64,000 bases of DNA from Microbacterium thalassium. Lineage in GTDB: Bacteria > Actinomycetota > Actinomycetes > Actinomycetales > Microbacteriaceae. Under the pieces are notes generated by a model. The model made no database searches. It had not been told where the DNA came from and was given only the letters and a program-made list of their open reading frames with translations. The translations under genes and the position numbers were made by a program. This document shows positions 26,357 through 34,889 of the stretch, one piece after another; within the stretch, counting starts at the first letter, position 1, and every line of letters begins with the position of its first letter. The DNA lies in the NCBI RefSeq assembly GCF_014208045.1, contig NZ_JACHML010000001.1, positions 3,348,001 to 3,412,000 on the forward strand, in the 5' to 3' direction.

Positions 26357-26913
26357 CCGGCCACCGCCACACGCTGCTCGACCAGGGCGCCGACGATCTC
26401 GGGCAGCACCTGGGCGGCGCGCTCGCGCACCTCGTCCTCGGTGAGGCTCGCCATCGGGTGCGCCGTCGTGATCCATTCGTAGTCGGGCGCACCCTGGACG
26501 CCGGCCATCATGCGGCCCGTCGTCGTGAAGGCGTCCGTCAGCACGACCGCGGCCGGCATCCCCGCCTTCTCGAAGTTGATGCCGTCCGCCACCGCCGCGG
26601 CGCTGCACGAGCCGCAGTCGCCGACGCCGGTGAGCACGACGTCGCACTGCCCCTGGTACCGCGCGACGATCTCGTCGTCGACCGGCACCGAGAAGCTCTG
26701 CTTCGTCTCGACGATGCTGACGTCGCGAGCACCGTGCTCCGAGATCAGCAGGCGGCCGAGCTCCTGCAGGAAGAGCATCGCGTTGTGCTTGGTGTTGTCG
26801 AGCAGTCCGATGCGCAGCCCCGCGAGGGACTCGGGACGCTGCGCGTAGACGGTCTCGGCCGCGGCCGACTCCGCCTGCGCACGCCCTGTCGGATCGAGGA
26901 TGGCGTTGGGCAT
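26353..26913 (-). CDS. UGSC family protein, cysteine form
   Basis: The 186-residue product carries C100-G-S-C103 in GVGDCGSCSAAAVADG, the place where selenoprotein relatives have Sec-Gly-Ser-Cys. Both Cys codons here are TGC, so no selenocysteine is used. The rest is an alpha/beta fold starting LRIGLLDNTKHNAMLFLQELG with FTTTGRMMAG. The CxxC-like pair suggests redox chemistry or a covalent thiol intermediate. It is translationally coupled to the following gene and lies between two dehydrogenase genes of the mycofactocin-linked operon. Confidence 0.75.
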   Translation of the reverse strand: MPNAILDPTGRAQAESAAAETVYAQRPESLAGLRIGLLDNTKHNAMLFLQELGRLLISEHGARDVSIVETKQSFSVPVDDEIVARYQGQCDVVLTGVGDCGSCSAAAVADGINFEKAGMPAAVVLTDAFTTTGRMMAGVQGAPDYEWITTAHPMASLTEDEVRERAAQVLPEIVGALVEQRVAVAG

Positions 26914-26928
26914 GTCTTCCTCTCGTCG

Positions 26929-28119
26929 TCAGCTGTCGTGGACGATGACGCCGCGGATGTTGCGGCCCTCGACCAGGTCGCGGTACGCGTCGTTGACCTC
27001 GTCGAGCGCGTACCGGCGGGTGATGAGCTCGTCGATCTTCAGATCGCCCGACATGTACAGACGCATCAGCTTCGGGATGTCGTACAGCGGGTTGCAGTCG
27101 CCGAACAGCGCACCGCGGATCTGCCGCTGGAAGCCGATCAGCATCCCCGCGTGGACGTGGACGGCCTTCTCGGTGAGGTGGCCGACCGCGGTGATGGTGA
27201 CCTTGCCCCCCTTGCCGGTCATCATGACGCCGGAGTTGACCATCTCCTCGGTGACGGCGTTGGGAGTCATGATGACGTGGTCGGCCATCTGGCCCCACGT
27301 GTCCGCCGCGACGAACTCGTGGGCCTCCTCGGCGGTCGCGAACGCGGCCGTGGCGCCGAAGGTCTTCGCGTTCTCACGCTTGAAATCGACCGGGTCGACG
27401 ACGACGACGTTCTTCGCACCGGCGTAGCGCGCGCCCTGCACGGCGTTGCTGCCGACACCGCCGGCGCCGAAGATGACGACGGTGTCGCCGGCGCGGACGC
27501 CGGCGGCGTACACCGACGACCCCCAGCCGGTGGGCACGCCGCAGCCGATGAGCGAGGCGACCTCGAACGGGATCTCGTCGTAGAGCGGGACGACCGCCCA
27601 CTCGGACACGACCGCGTACTGCGAGAACGTGCCCAGCGAGCAGAACCCGCCGAAGTCCTCGCCGTCCTTGTGGAAGCGGTAGGTGCCGTCGAGGAACATG
27701 CCCGTGCCGGCGTTGAGGCCCTTGACGCACATGTTCTGGTGACCGGTCGAACAGGGGCGGCACGATCCGCACGCGGGGATGTACGAACAGACCACGCGGT
27801 CGCCCGGCTTGACGCGGCGGACGTTCGGGCCGACCGACTCGACGATGCCGGCGCCCTCGTGGCCGCCCACCATCGGGAAGCGCACGGGCGCGTCGCCCTC
27901 GGTGATGTGGTGGTCGGAGTGGCAGAGACCCGAGGCGGCGAACTTGATCCGCACCTCGTGCTCCTTCGGCGCGTCCAGCTGGAGCTCGGTGATCTCCCAG
28001 TCCTGGTGCGGGCCGCGCGAGATCGCCGCACGCGTGGTGATCTGCGTGCCTTCGGTCGTGCTCTGCCGGTCGGCGGTGTCCTGTGTCAGCATGTCGTGGG
28101 CTTCCTTCTGCAGCGTCAT
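26929..28119 (-). CDS. NDMA-dependent (mycofactocin-type) alcohol dehydrogenase, copy 1
   Basis: The 396-residue zinc MDR matches the NDMA-dependent alcohol dehydrogenase family, whose tightly bound NAD is recycled by mycofactocin rather than exchanged. It has catalytic ligands C66 (GLCHSDHH) and H87-E88 (GGHEGAGIV), structural zinc C117, C120, C123 and C131, and the family stretches LIGCGVPTGWGSSVYAAGV and GAGGVGSNAVQGA. ATG 28119 overlaps the aldehyde dehydrogenase stop (ATGA); starts further in are possible because the first 25 residues are not conserved. A paralogue lies two genes upstream. Confidence 0.92.
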   Translation of the reverse strand: MTLQKEAHDMLTQDTADRQSTTEGTQITTRAAISRGPHQDWEITELQLDAPKEHEVRIKFAASGLCHSDHHITEGDAPVRFPMVGGHEGAGIVESVGPNVRRVKPGDRVVCSYIPACGSCRPCSTGHQNMCVKGLNAGTGMFLDGTYRFHKDGEDFGGFCSLGTFSQYAVVSEWAVVPLYDEIPFEVASLIGCGVPTGWGSSVYAAGVRAGDTVVIFGAGGVGSNAVQGARYAGAKNVVVVDPVDFKRENAKTFGATAAFATAEEAHEFVAADTWGQMADHVIMTPNAVTEEMVNSGVMMTGKGGKVTITAVGHLTEKAVHVHAGMLIGFQRQIRGALFGDCNPLYDIPKLMRLYMSGDLKIDELITRRYALDEVNDAYRDLVEGRNIRGVIVHDS

Positions 28120-29585
28120 CGCATCGAGACGGTCTTGACCTGGGTCCAGTCGAGCACCGAGTCGGCGCCCATGGTGCGGCCGAAGCCGCTGTTCTTGTAG
28201 CCGCCGAACGGGCCGCCGATGACGCCGGCGCCGAGCGGGGAGTTGACGCCGACCTGACCGGCCTCGAGGCTGCGGCTCATGCGCACCGCGGTGCCGAGAT
28301 CACGCGTCCACACCGACGCGACCAGGCCGTACTCGGTGCCGTTGGCGACCTCGATCGCCTCCTGCTCGTCGTCGACGGCGATCACCGACAGGACGGGGCC
28401 GAAGATCTCCTCGCGGGCGATCCGCATGCTCGGATCGACCTTGTCGAACAGCGTCGGCTGCACGAAGAAGCCGTTGCCGAAGTCGCCGCCGGTCGGGGCG
28501 GCGCCGCCGGTGACCACCTCGGCGCCGGCCTCGCGGCCGATGTCGATGTAGCCGAGGACGCGCTCGTGCTGCTTCTGGTTGATGAGCGGCCCCATGTTCA
28601 CCGGCTGGTGCCACGGCCCGTAGGTGATCTTCTCCATCTGCGCCGCGAGGCGGTCGACGAGCTCGTCGTGGATGCTGCGCAGCACGACGACGCGCGAGCC
28701 CGCCGCGCAGATCTGGCCGGTGTTCATCGTGATGCCCGCCGTCATCGCGGGGACGGCGAGGTCCAGATCGGCGTCGGGGAAGACGACCTGGGGCGACTTG
28801 CCGCCGAGCTCGAGGTGCAGAGGGGTGAGGTTCTTCGCGCACGCCTCCATCACGAGGGCGCCGGTCTGCGGCGACCCCGTGAAGCCCATGCGGCGGATGC
28901 GGGGATGGGCGGGGACGGCGGCGCCGGCCTCGTGTCCGTACCCGGTGACGACGTTGATGACGCCGGCGGGGATGCCCGCCTCGAGGGCGAGCTTGGCCAG
29001 CGCCAGCGGCGTCAGCGGTGCGTCCTCGGCGGGCTTCATGACCATCGTGTTGCCGGCGGCGATCGCGGCGCCGACCTCGGTGACGAACATCGGCCCGGGG
29101 GCGTTCCAGGGGATGATGCCGCCGACGACGCCGTACGGCTCGCGCAGCGTGAAGCCGAGCTGGTCGGGCGAGTAGGTGGGCAGCGACACGCCCTGCACCT
29201 TGTCGGCCTGACCGGCGATGAACCGCAGCTGGCCGGGCGTGCCCAGCGGGCCCCAGCTCGGGCGGCCGACCTCCTGCCGCTCGATCTCGTCGATCGCTTC
29301 GGCGTTCTGCTCGATGAGGTCCGCCCAGCGGAACAGCAGCCGTCCGCGTGCGGTCGCGTTCATGTCGCGCCAGGCCGGCAGCGCCGCCTCGGCGGCCTGG
29401 ACGGCGAGCTCGACGTCCTCGGCGGTGCCGCGCGGGATGCGTGCGAGCAGCGCCCGGTTGGCGGGGTTGATGACGTCGATGGTCTCGCCGGATGCGGCGG
29501 GCACCCACTCGCCGCCGATGAGCTGCGCGCCGTCGACGACGAGGTCGCTGTCGAGGGATGCGGGGTGGTCGGAGATGATGGTCAT
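28116..29585 (-). CDS. Aldehyde dehydrogenase family protein
   Basis: The 489-residue NAD(P)-dependent enzyme has N161 (IPWNAPGP), K184 (MKPAE), general base E259 (LELGGKSP), catalytic C293 (NTGQICAAGSR) and the terminal FGGYKNSGFGR motif. It oxidises aldehydes to acids. Lying between two NDMA-type alcohol dehydrogenases, it probably takes the aldehyde either one makes. ATGA overlap with the downstream dehydrogenase shows tight co-expression. Confidence 0.95.
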   Translation of the reverse strand: MTIISDHPASLDSDLVVDGAQLIGGEWVPAASGETIDVINPANRALLARIPRGTAEDVELAVQAAEAALPAWRDMNATARGRLLFRWADLIEQNAEAIDEIERQEVGRPSWGPLGTPGQLRFIAGQADKVQGVSLPTYSPDQLGFTLREPYGVVGGIIPWNAPGPMFVTEVGAAIAAGNTMVMKPAEDAPLTPLALAKLALEAGIPAGVINVVTGYGHEAGAAVPAHPRIRRMGFTGSPQTGALVMEACAKNLTPLHLELGGKSPQVVFPDADLDLAVPAMTAGITMNTGQICAAGSRVVVLRSIHDELVDRLAAQMEKITYGPWHQPVNMGPLINQKQHERVLGYIDIGREAGAEVVTGGAAPTGGDFGNGFFVQPTLFDKVDPSMRIAREEIFGPVLSVIAVDDEQEAIEVANGTEYGLVASVWTRDLGTAVRMSRSLEAGQVGVNSPLGAGVIGGPFGGYKNSGFGRTMGADSVLDWTQVKTVSMR

Positions 29586-29613
29586 TCTCGGTGTCCTCTG
29601 CTGTCGGTCCGGG

Positions 29614-30786
29614 TCACTCGGAGGCGATCTTGACCACGCCGCGGATGTTCTTTCCGTCGAGCATGTCCTGATAGCCCTCGTTGATCTGGTCGAGCGTGTA
29701 GTAGTTGGTGATCAGCTCGTCGAGCTTGAGGTGGCCCGTCTTGTACAGGCTCAGCAGGCGCGGAACATCGAACAGCGGGTTGCACATGCCGTAGATGGCG
29801 CCCTGGATGCGGCGCTGGAAGCCGATGAGCATGCCGGGGTTCTCGTCGATCCAGCCGTTGCCGACCGCGGTGACGGTGACCTGCCCGGTCTTGCCGACGA
29901 TGTTGATCGCGTCGTGGATGACCTTGTCGTGCAGCACGCCCACCGTGATGATGGCGTGGTCGGCGAGCTCGCCCCACGTGGCGTCGACGACGAACTCCGC
30001 CGCCTCCTCGGCGGTCGCGAAGGTGTGCGTCGCGCCGAACTCCATCGCCTTCTCGCGCTTGAACTCGACCGGGTCGACCACGACGACGCGCTGCGCTCCC
30101 GCGTAGGCGGCGCCCTGCACGGCGTTGGTGCCGACGCCGCCGGCGCCGAAGACGACGACCGTCTGGCCGGCGCGCACGCCCGCGGCGTGCACCGCCGATC
30201 CCCAGCCCGTGGGGACGCCGCAGCCGACGAGCGCGGCGACCTCGAACGGGATGTCGTCGGGGATCGGGATGCAGGAGAACTCCGACACGACCGAGTACTC
30301 CGAGAAGGTGCCGAGCACGCACAGGCCGCCGAACTCGACGGCGCCCTGGTGGAAGCGGAAGCTGCCGTCGGGGAATTCGCCGGTCGAGGCGTTCTTGCCG
30401 GCGTCGCAGAGGTTCTGGCGCCCGGTGGAGCAGTAGCGGCACTCGCCGCACGCGGGGATGAAGGAGAGGACGACGTGGTCGCCTTCCTTCACGCGCGTGA
30501 CGCCGGGGCCCACCGCGTCGACGATGCCGGCGCCCTCGTGGCCGCCGACCACCGGCATCCGCATCGGGGCGTCGCCCTTCTGGATGTGGTCGTCGGAGTG
30601 GCAGAGCCCGGCGGCGATCATGCGGACGCGCACCTCGTTCGCGCGGGGCTCGTCCAGTTCGAGTTCGGTGACCTCCCACGGCTGTCCGGGCGCACGGCAC
30701 ACGACCGCCTTGGTGGTGATGCGCGTGGTGTCGGAGTCGTCCGCTTCCGGCTCGCGGCCCGTCACCGCGTCTGTGGTCATGCTCAT
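29614..30786 (-). CDS. NDMA-dependent (mycofactocin-type) alcohol dehydrogenase, copy 2
   Basis: The 390-residue paralogue of copy 1 keeps all zinc ligands (C62, H83; C113, C116, C119, C127) and the family blocks ALVGCGVPTGWGSAVHAAGV and GAGGVGTNAVQGA. It is the first gene of the leftward operon, 28 nt before the aldehyde dehydrogenase. Nicotinoprotein dehydrogenases of this family co-occur with mycofactocin genes and use it as electron acceptor. ATG 30786 has an AGAAGG site; a second ATG lies at 30780. Confidence 0.92.
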   Translation of the reverse strand: MSMTTDAVTGREPEADDSDTTRITTKAVVCRAPGQPWEVTELELDEPRANEVRVRMIAAGLCHSDDHIQKGDAPMRMPVVGGHEGAGIVDAVGPGVTRVKEGDHVVLSFIPACGECRYCSTGRQNLCDAGKNASTGEFPDGSFRFHQGAVEFGGLCVLGTFSEYSVVSEFSCIPIPDDIPFEVAALVGCGVPTGWGSAVHAAGVRAGQTVVVFGAGGVGTNAVQGAAYAGAQRVVVVDPVEFKREKAMEFGATHTFATAEEAAEFVVDATWGELADHAIITVGVLHDKVIHDAINIVGKTGQVTVTAVGNGWIDENPGMLIGFQRRIQGAIYGMCNPLFDVPRLLSLYKTGHLKLDELITNYYTLDQINEGYQDMLDGKNIRGVVKIASE

Positions 30787-30921
30787 GCGACCTTCTCTTC
30801 CCGTGGTGCGTGGTGGTGCGAAGCACCGGTCGCGCAGAACGCCGGGGGCGCCGCGGGCCGATCGCTGCTTCGCGAACGTTCCTCCACGGTGCGCGTCGGC
30901 GGCCCGCGCCGACCAGGAGTC

Positions 30922-31011
30922 TCCCGCCTTGCGGAAGGAAATGTGGCGGAGCCGGAGGCACCCCCGACGAAGCCGCCCGATCGCCCCCGGCATCCCTTCC
31001 ACATCGTGGAA
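30922..31011. promoter_or_regulatory. IclR-type operator boxes between the divergent catabolic operons
   Basis: TTCCACATCGTGGAA (30997-31011) is a perfect 6-3-6 palindrome, and TCCCGCCTTGCGGAA (30922-30936) matches the form TTCCRC-N3-GYGGAA with one mismatch. The same boxes occur upstream of the IclR gene at 34.9 kb. They lie in the 299-bp gap between the NDMA dehydrogenase (leftward) and the CoA-transferase (rightward). The rest of the gap is GC-rich with no other gene visible. Confidence 0.6.
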
Positions 31012-31085
31012 AACCGGGTTCGCCGACACGCGGGGGCGCTGTTGACTGACCGCAGCAATCTCGCCAGCAACACGAAGGATGCACC

Positions 31086-31838
31086 GTGATCGACAAGTAC
31101 TGCGCCGACCTGACCCAGGCCCTGAGCGTCGTGCAGTCCGGCGCGTCGATCGCCGTCGGCGGCTTCGGCAGCTCGGGACGGCCCGACGCCCTGCTGAACG
31201 CCCTGTGCGACCTCGACCTCCGCGACCTCCACGTCATCGTCAACAACGTCGGAGACGACTTCACCGGCATCGGGCGCCTGGTCATGGAGGGACGCGTGCG
31301 ACGCTTCACGGGATCGTTCCCCATCCTCCAGGAGTTCTACGACCGCTACTTCGCCGGCAAGGTCGAGCTGGAGCTGATCCCGCAGGGCACGCTCGCCGAG
31401 CGCATGCGCGCCGGCGGCTCGGGCATCGCCGCCTTCTACACGCCCTCGAGCGCGGGCACGATGCTCTCGGACGGCACGTTCCCGCTGTCGTACGCGGACG
31501 GCCAGGTCTCGGACCGCGTCCCGGCCAAGGAGGTGCGCGAGTTCGGCGGGCGTCCGCACGTGCTCGAGCACGGCATCGTCGCCGACGTCGCGCTGGTCAA
31601 GGCGCAGCAGGGCGATCGCAAGGGCAACCTGCGGTTCCACCTGTCGGCGCGCAACTTCAACCCGCCCGCCGCGATGTGCGGGCGCATCACGTTCGCCGAG
31701 GTGGAGGAGCTCGTCGAGGTCGGGCGGCTCGGCGCCGACGACATCCACCTCCCGGGCGTGTTCATCGACCACATCGGCATGACCGCGGAGCCGATCCCGG
31801 CCACCGCGGAGAGCATCGCCAAGGAGGGCGCCGCATGA
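31086..31838 (+). CDS. CoA-transferase subunit A (type I)
   Basis: The 250-residue subunit resembles the alpha subunit of 3-oxoacid/3-oxoadipate CoA-transferases: N-terminal SGASIAVGGFGSSGRPDALLNAL, then LIPQGTLAERMRAGGSGIAAFYTP. With subunit B it moves CoA from an acyl-CoA donor to a carboxylic acid, activating it for further breakdown. It is the first gene of the rightward catabolic operon (GTG 31086) and overlaps subunit B by ATGA. Confidence 0.9.
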   Translation: MIDKYCADLTQALSVVQSGASIAVGGFGSSGRPDALLNALCDLDLRDLHVIVNNVGDDFTGIGRLVMEGRVRRFTGSFPILQEFYDRYFAGKVELELIPQGTLAERMRAGGSGIAAFYTPSSAGTMLSDGTFPLSYADGQVSDRVPAKEVREFGGRPHVLEHGIVADVALVKAQQGDRKGNLRFHLSARNFNPPAAMCGRITFAEVEELVEVGRLGADDIHLPGVFIDHIGMTAEPIPATAESIAKEGAA

Positions 31839-32506
31839 CCGTTGCAGACACATCCCGCCCGATCGTCGCGGGCCGCACGCGCGAGGAGATCGCCGCGCGC
31901 GTCGCCGCCGACCTTCAGGACGGGTACACCGTGAACCTCGGCGTCGGCATCCCGCTGTCGGTGCCGCTGTACATCCCCGAGGACCGCGAGGTGTTCCTGC
32001 AGTCCGAGAACGGTGTCCTCGGCATGGGCCCGCACCCGGGCGAGGGCAACGAGGACCCCGATCTGACGGATGCCGGCAAGCGCCCCGCGAGCCTCATCGA
32101 AGGCGCCGCCATCGTCGACTCGGCGACGTCGTTCGCGATCATCCGCGGCGGCCACCTCGACGTCACGATCCTCGGGGCCCTGCAGGTCTCGGAGCACGGC
32201 GACCTCGCCAACTGGTACGTCCCGGGCCGCAACCCCGCCGTCGGCGGCGCGATGGATCTCGTCGCGGGCACCAAGCAGGTGTGGGTGTGCATGGAGCACG
32301 TCGACCGCGCCGGTCGGTCCAAGCTCGTGACGGAGTGCACCTTCCCGCTCACCGGCACCGGCGTCGTCACGCGCGTGTACACCGACCTCGCCGTCTTCCA
32401 CGTGGTGGACGGGGGGCTCGTCCTGACCGAGTGCGCACCGGGCGTGACACCGGACGACGTCCGAGCCCGCACGGCCGCCGCCTACACGGAAGCGCCGGCG
32501 TCGTGA
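31835..32506 (+). CDS. CoA-transferase subunit B (type I)
   Basis: The 223-residue subunit has the catalytic-glutamate motif SENGVLG of type I CoA-transferases, after TVNLGVGIPLSVPLYIP. The glutamate forms the covalent CoA thioester. Ends overlap both neighbours (ATGA upstream, GTGA downstream). The acid substrate is not evident; the lack of adjacent thiolase or hydratase genes argues against a simple beta-ketoadipate cluster. Confidence 0.9.
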   Translation: MTVADTSRPIVAGRTREEIAARVAADLQDGYTVNLGVGIPLSVPLYIPEDREVFLQSENGVLGMGPHPGEGNEDPDLTDAGKRPASLIEGAAIVDSATSFAIIRGGHLDVTILGALQVSEHGDLANWYVPGRNPAVGGAMDLVAGTKQVWVCMEHVDRAGRSKLVTECTFPLTGTGVVTRVYTDLAVFHVVDGGLVLTECAPGVTPDDVRARTAAAYTEAPAS

Positions 32507-33450
32507 GCGCGGCCCGCCTCTCGCGCATCGATCCCGACCGGCTGGTCGCCATCGACGTGCACACCCACGCGCATCGCTCCGTCGACCGGGTCGACCAGCA
32601 GCACCTGGGCAACGAGGCCATGGGCGAGTACTTCGGCGTCGGGACGATGCCCACGTACACCGTCCCGGAGCTGGCCGACTACTACCGCGAGCGCCGGATG
32701 GCGGCGGTGGTCTTCACCGTCGACAGCATCTCGCAGACGGGTGTCGAGCCCGAACCGTCGAACTTCGAGATCGCTCAGCTGGCCGCCGAGCACAGCGACG
32801 TGCTGATCCCGTTCGCGAGCATCGACCCGCGGCGCGGCCGCGCGGGCATCGACCTCGCGCGGAGCCTCATCCTGGAGTACGGCGTACGCGGGTTCAAGTT
32901 CCACCCGAGCGTCCAGGCGTTCTACCCCAACGACCGCGAGGCGTACCCGCTCTACGAGCTCATCGAGGAGCACGAGCTGATCGCGCTGTTCCACTCCGGC
33001 CAGACCGGGGTCGGCGCGGGGCAGCCCGGCGGCGGCGGCGTCCGCCTGAAGTACGCCAACCCGCTTCACCTCGACGACGTCGCGGCGGACTTCCCCGGCA
33101 TGGACATCATCATCGCCCACCCGTCCTTCCCCTGGCAGGACGAGGCGCTGTCGGTGGCGACCCACAAGCCGCGCGTCTACATCGACCTGTCGGGGTGGTC
33201 CCCGAAGTACTTCCCGCCGCAGCTCGTGCAGTACGCGAACACGATCCTCAAGCACAAGATGCTGTTCGGATCGGACTTCCCCGTGATCACGCCCGACCGG
33301 TGGATGCGCGACTTCGAGCAGCTGGACATCAAGGACGAGGTGCGGCCCCTCATCCTCAAGGAGAACGCGGTCCGGCTGTTCGGGCTGCAGTCGCAGACGT
33401 CTGAATCGGAGCACGAAGGAGAGCACACCAATGCAGGACGTGATCGGTAA
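32503..33450 (+). CDS. Amidohydrolase family protein
   Basis: The 315-residue product is a second amidohydrolase-2 enzyme. Metal motif DVHTHAHRSVD, central GFKFHPSVQAFYPND, HSGQTG, HPSFPWQDE and the Asp-bearing LFGSDFPVITPDRW are all visible. It resembles decarboxylase/hydrolase members found near CoA-transferases. GTG 32503 overlaps the subunit B stop. Its 3' end overlaps the next SDR gene by 20 nt, an unusually long same-strand overlap. Confidence 0.88.
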   Translation: MSAARLSRIDPDRLVAIDVHTHAHRSVDRVDQQHLGNEAMGEYFGVGTMPTYTVPELADYYRERRMAAVVFTVDSISQTGVEPEPSNFEIAQLAAEHSDVLIPFASIDPRRGRAGIDLARSLILEYGVRGFKFHPSVQAFYPNDREAYPLYELIEEHELIALFHSGQTGVGAGQPGGGGVRLKYANPLHLDDVAADFPGMDIIIAHPSFPWQDEALSVATHKPRVYIDLSGWSPKYFPPQLVQYANTILKHKMLFGSDFPVITPDRWMRDFEQLDIKDEVRPLILKENAVRLFGLQSQTSESEHEGEHTNAGRDR

Positions 33451-34351
33451 GGTCGCCGTCGTCACCGGCGGATCCAGCGGCATCGGCCGCGGCATCGCGC
33501 TCGCCTTCGCACGCGCGGGCATGAAGGTCGTCGTCACCGGGCGCCGCCAGGAGCACCTCGACGAGACCGCGGAGGTCTTCGCCGGGCTCGGGCTGGACGT
33601 GCACCCGATGCGGGTCGATGTCACCGACCTCGCCGCGATGCGGGCGGCGGCCGACGACATCGAGCAGCGGTTCGGGCGCATCGACGTGCTCGTCAACAAT
33701 GCCGGCATCGGCCTCACCGGTCCCGTCGCCGACGCCGTGCCCGAGGACTGGGACTGGGTCATCGACGTCAACATCAAGGGCGTCGGCAACGGCATCCAGG
33801 CTTTCCTGCCCAAGATCCGCAGTCATGGCGAGGGCGGACACATCGTCAACACGTCGTCCATGGCGGCGCTCATGCCGATCGTGGCGGGCCTGTACTCGAT
33901 GACGAAGGCGGCCGTGGTCGCGCTGTCGGAGGCGCTCCACATCGAGCTGCTCGATGAGGGCATCGCGGTGTCGGCGTACTGCCCGGGGCCCGTGCACAGC
34001 AACATCGCCACCGCCGTGGCCGCGCGCCCCGAGAAGTACGGCGAGTCGGGATACGCACCGCCGGACCCGAGCTTCGCCGAGTTCGCGAAGTCGCAGCCGT
34101 ATCAGTCGGCCGAGGAGGCGGGCGAACGCGTGCTGCAGGGCGTCCGCCGAGGCGACATGTTCATCCTCACGCACGCCGAGTTCAAGGCCGGCGTGGTCGA
34201 TCGTCACCGCACGATCGAGGATGCCTTCCCCGACGAGCCGGTGAACGAGGAGCGCGCCCGGGCGATCCCGTTCCTGCTCTCCTCCCCCGTCTACGACGAG
34301 GATCACCGGCTGGCGCCGCCGCACGCACCGGCATCCGTCCCGGCGACCTGA
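33431..34351 (+). CDS. SDR family NAD(P)-dependent oxidoreductase
   Basis: The 306-residue enzyme is a classical SDR with TGGSSGIG (12-19), NNAG (89-92), S142/S143 and Y155-SMT-K159. It has a long C-terminal extension with GERVLQGVRRGDMFILTH. ATG 33431 has a GAAGGAG site within the preceding gene. It ends the rightward catabolic operon before a strong hairpin. It probably oxidises or reduces a keto/hydroxy intermediate. Confidence 0.9.
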   Translation: MQDVIGKVAVVTGGSSGIGRGIALAFARAGMKVVVTGRRQEHLDETAEVFAGLGLDVHPMRVDVTDLAAMRAAADDIEQRFGRIDVLVNNAGIGLTGPVADAVPEDWDWVIDVNIKGVGNGIQAFLPKIRSHGEGGHIVNTSSMAALMPIVAGLYSMTKAAVVALSEALHIELLDEGIAVSAYCPGPVHSNIATAVAARPEKYGESGYAPPDPSFAEFAKSQPYQSAEEAGERVLQGVRRGDMFILTHAEFKAGVVDRHRTIEDAFPDEPVNEERARAIPFLLSSPVYDEDHRLAPPHAPASVPAT

Positions 34352-34373
34352 TCGCCGGCGGGGCCTCGCATCC

Positions 34374-34415
34374 GGGCGCGCCGCACAGTCTCTGGGGACA
34401 CTGTGCGGCGCGCCC
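34374..34415 (+). terminator. Strong hairpin after the rightward catabolic operon
   Basis: Perfect 16-bp arms GGGCGCGCCGCACAGT and ACTGTGCGGCGCGCCC enclose a 10-nt loop, 22 nt past the SDR stop. There is no U tract, as is common in actinobacterial terminators. It may also insulate the small leftward gene at 34.5 kb. The remaining intergenic sequence to 34550 shows nothing else. Confidence 0.75.
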
Positions 34416-34550
34416 TTGTGCGCCCGTCCGTGAGGCTGGACGCGGCACGCAGCGACAGAGCGCGAGGACATCGGCCGCCCGGCGACGGCGACGCCCCCCG
34501 CCCGCGAGGTGCGCGGCGAGGGGCGGGACGTTCAGGTCAGCGGATGCCGA

Positions 34551-34802
34551 TCAGGCCGGAGCCTCTTCGCCGCTGTGGACGTCGACCGGGTAGCTCAGCT
34601 CGATGCGCTCGGCGTCGACGCCGATCATGGGAGCGAGCATCATCTTCATGAGCTTCTTGGGGACCAGGCACTCGGCGCACGCGTCGGGGCCGGCGACGAT
34701 CGTCGCGACGGCCGCCTCGCCGTCGACATCGACCGTCAGGTGGTAGTCGTCGGCCTCGAGGCTCTGACGGAGTCCCTGGAGCTGGTCCTGATCGATGCTC
34801 AT
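34551..34802 (-). CDS. Small CxxC protein of unknown function
   Basis: The 83-residue acidic protein has no recognised family. Its centre reads AGPDACAECLVPKKLMKMMLAPMIG, with a C42-AE-C45 pair and a short amphipathic helix, flanked by beta-rich segments; size and CxxC placement recall small iron-sulfur or thiol carriers, but this is only an impression. ATG 34802 has GGAGGG upstream. It is divergent from the IclR gene and shares its operator-rich promoter, so it is probably part of the same regulon. Confidence 0.7.
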   Translation of the reverse strand: MSIDQDQLQGLRQSLEADDYHLTVDVDGEAAVATIVAGPDACAECLVPKKLMKMMLAPMIGVDAERIELSYPVDVHSGEEAPA

Positions 34803-34889
34803 GCGCGTGTGTCCCTCCTCGCGCCCCACGAATTCGTGGAGGCCGGTGGGTCGATGCTAGGCGTCGGGGTCGGTACGCGGACATCCTCA

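Noticed and set aside
26599..26616. Selenocysteine in the UGSC motif
   Set aside because: Both relevant codons are TGC on the minus strand. No in-frame TGA occurs, so the protein is the Cys form.
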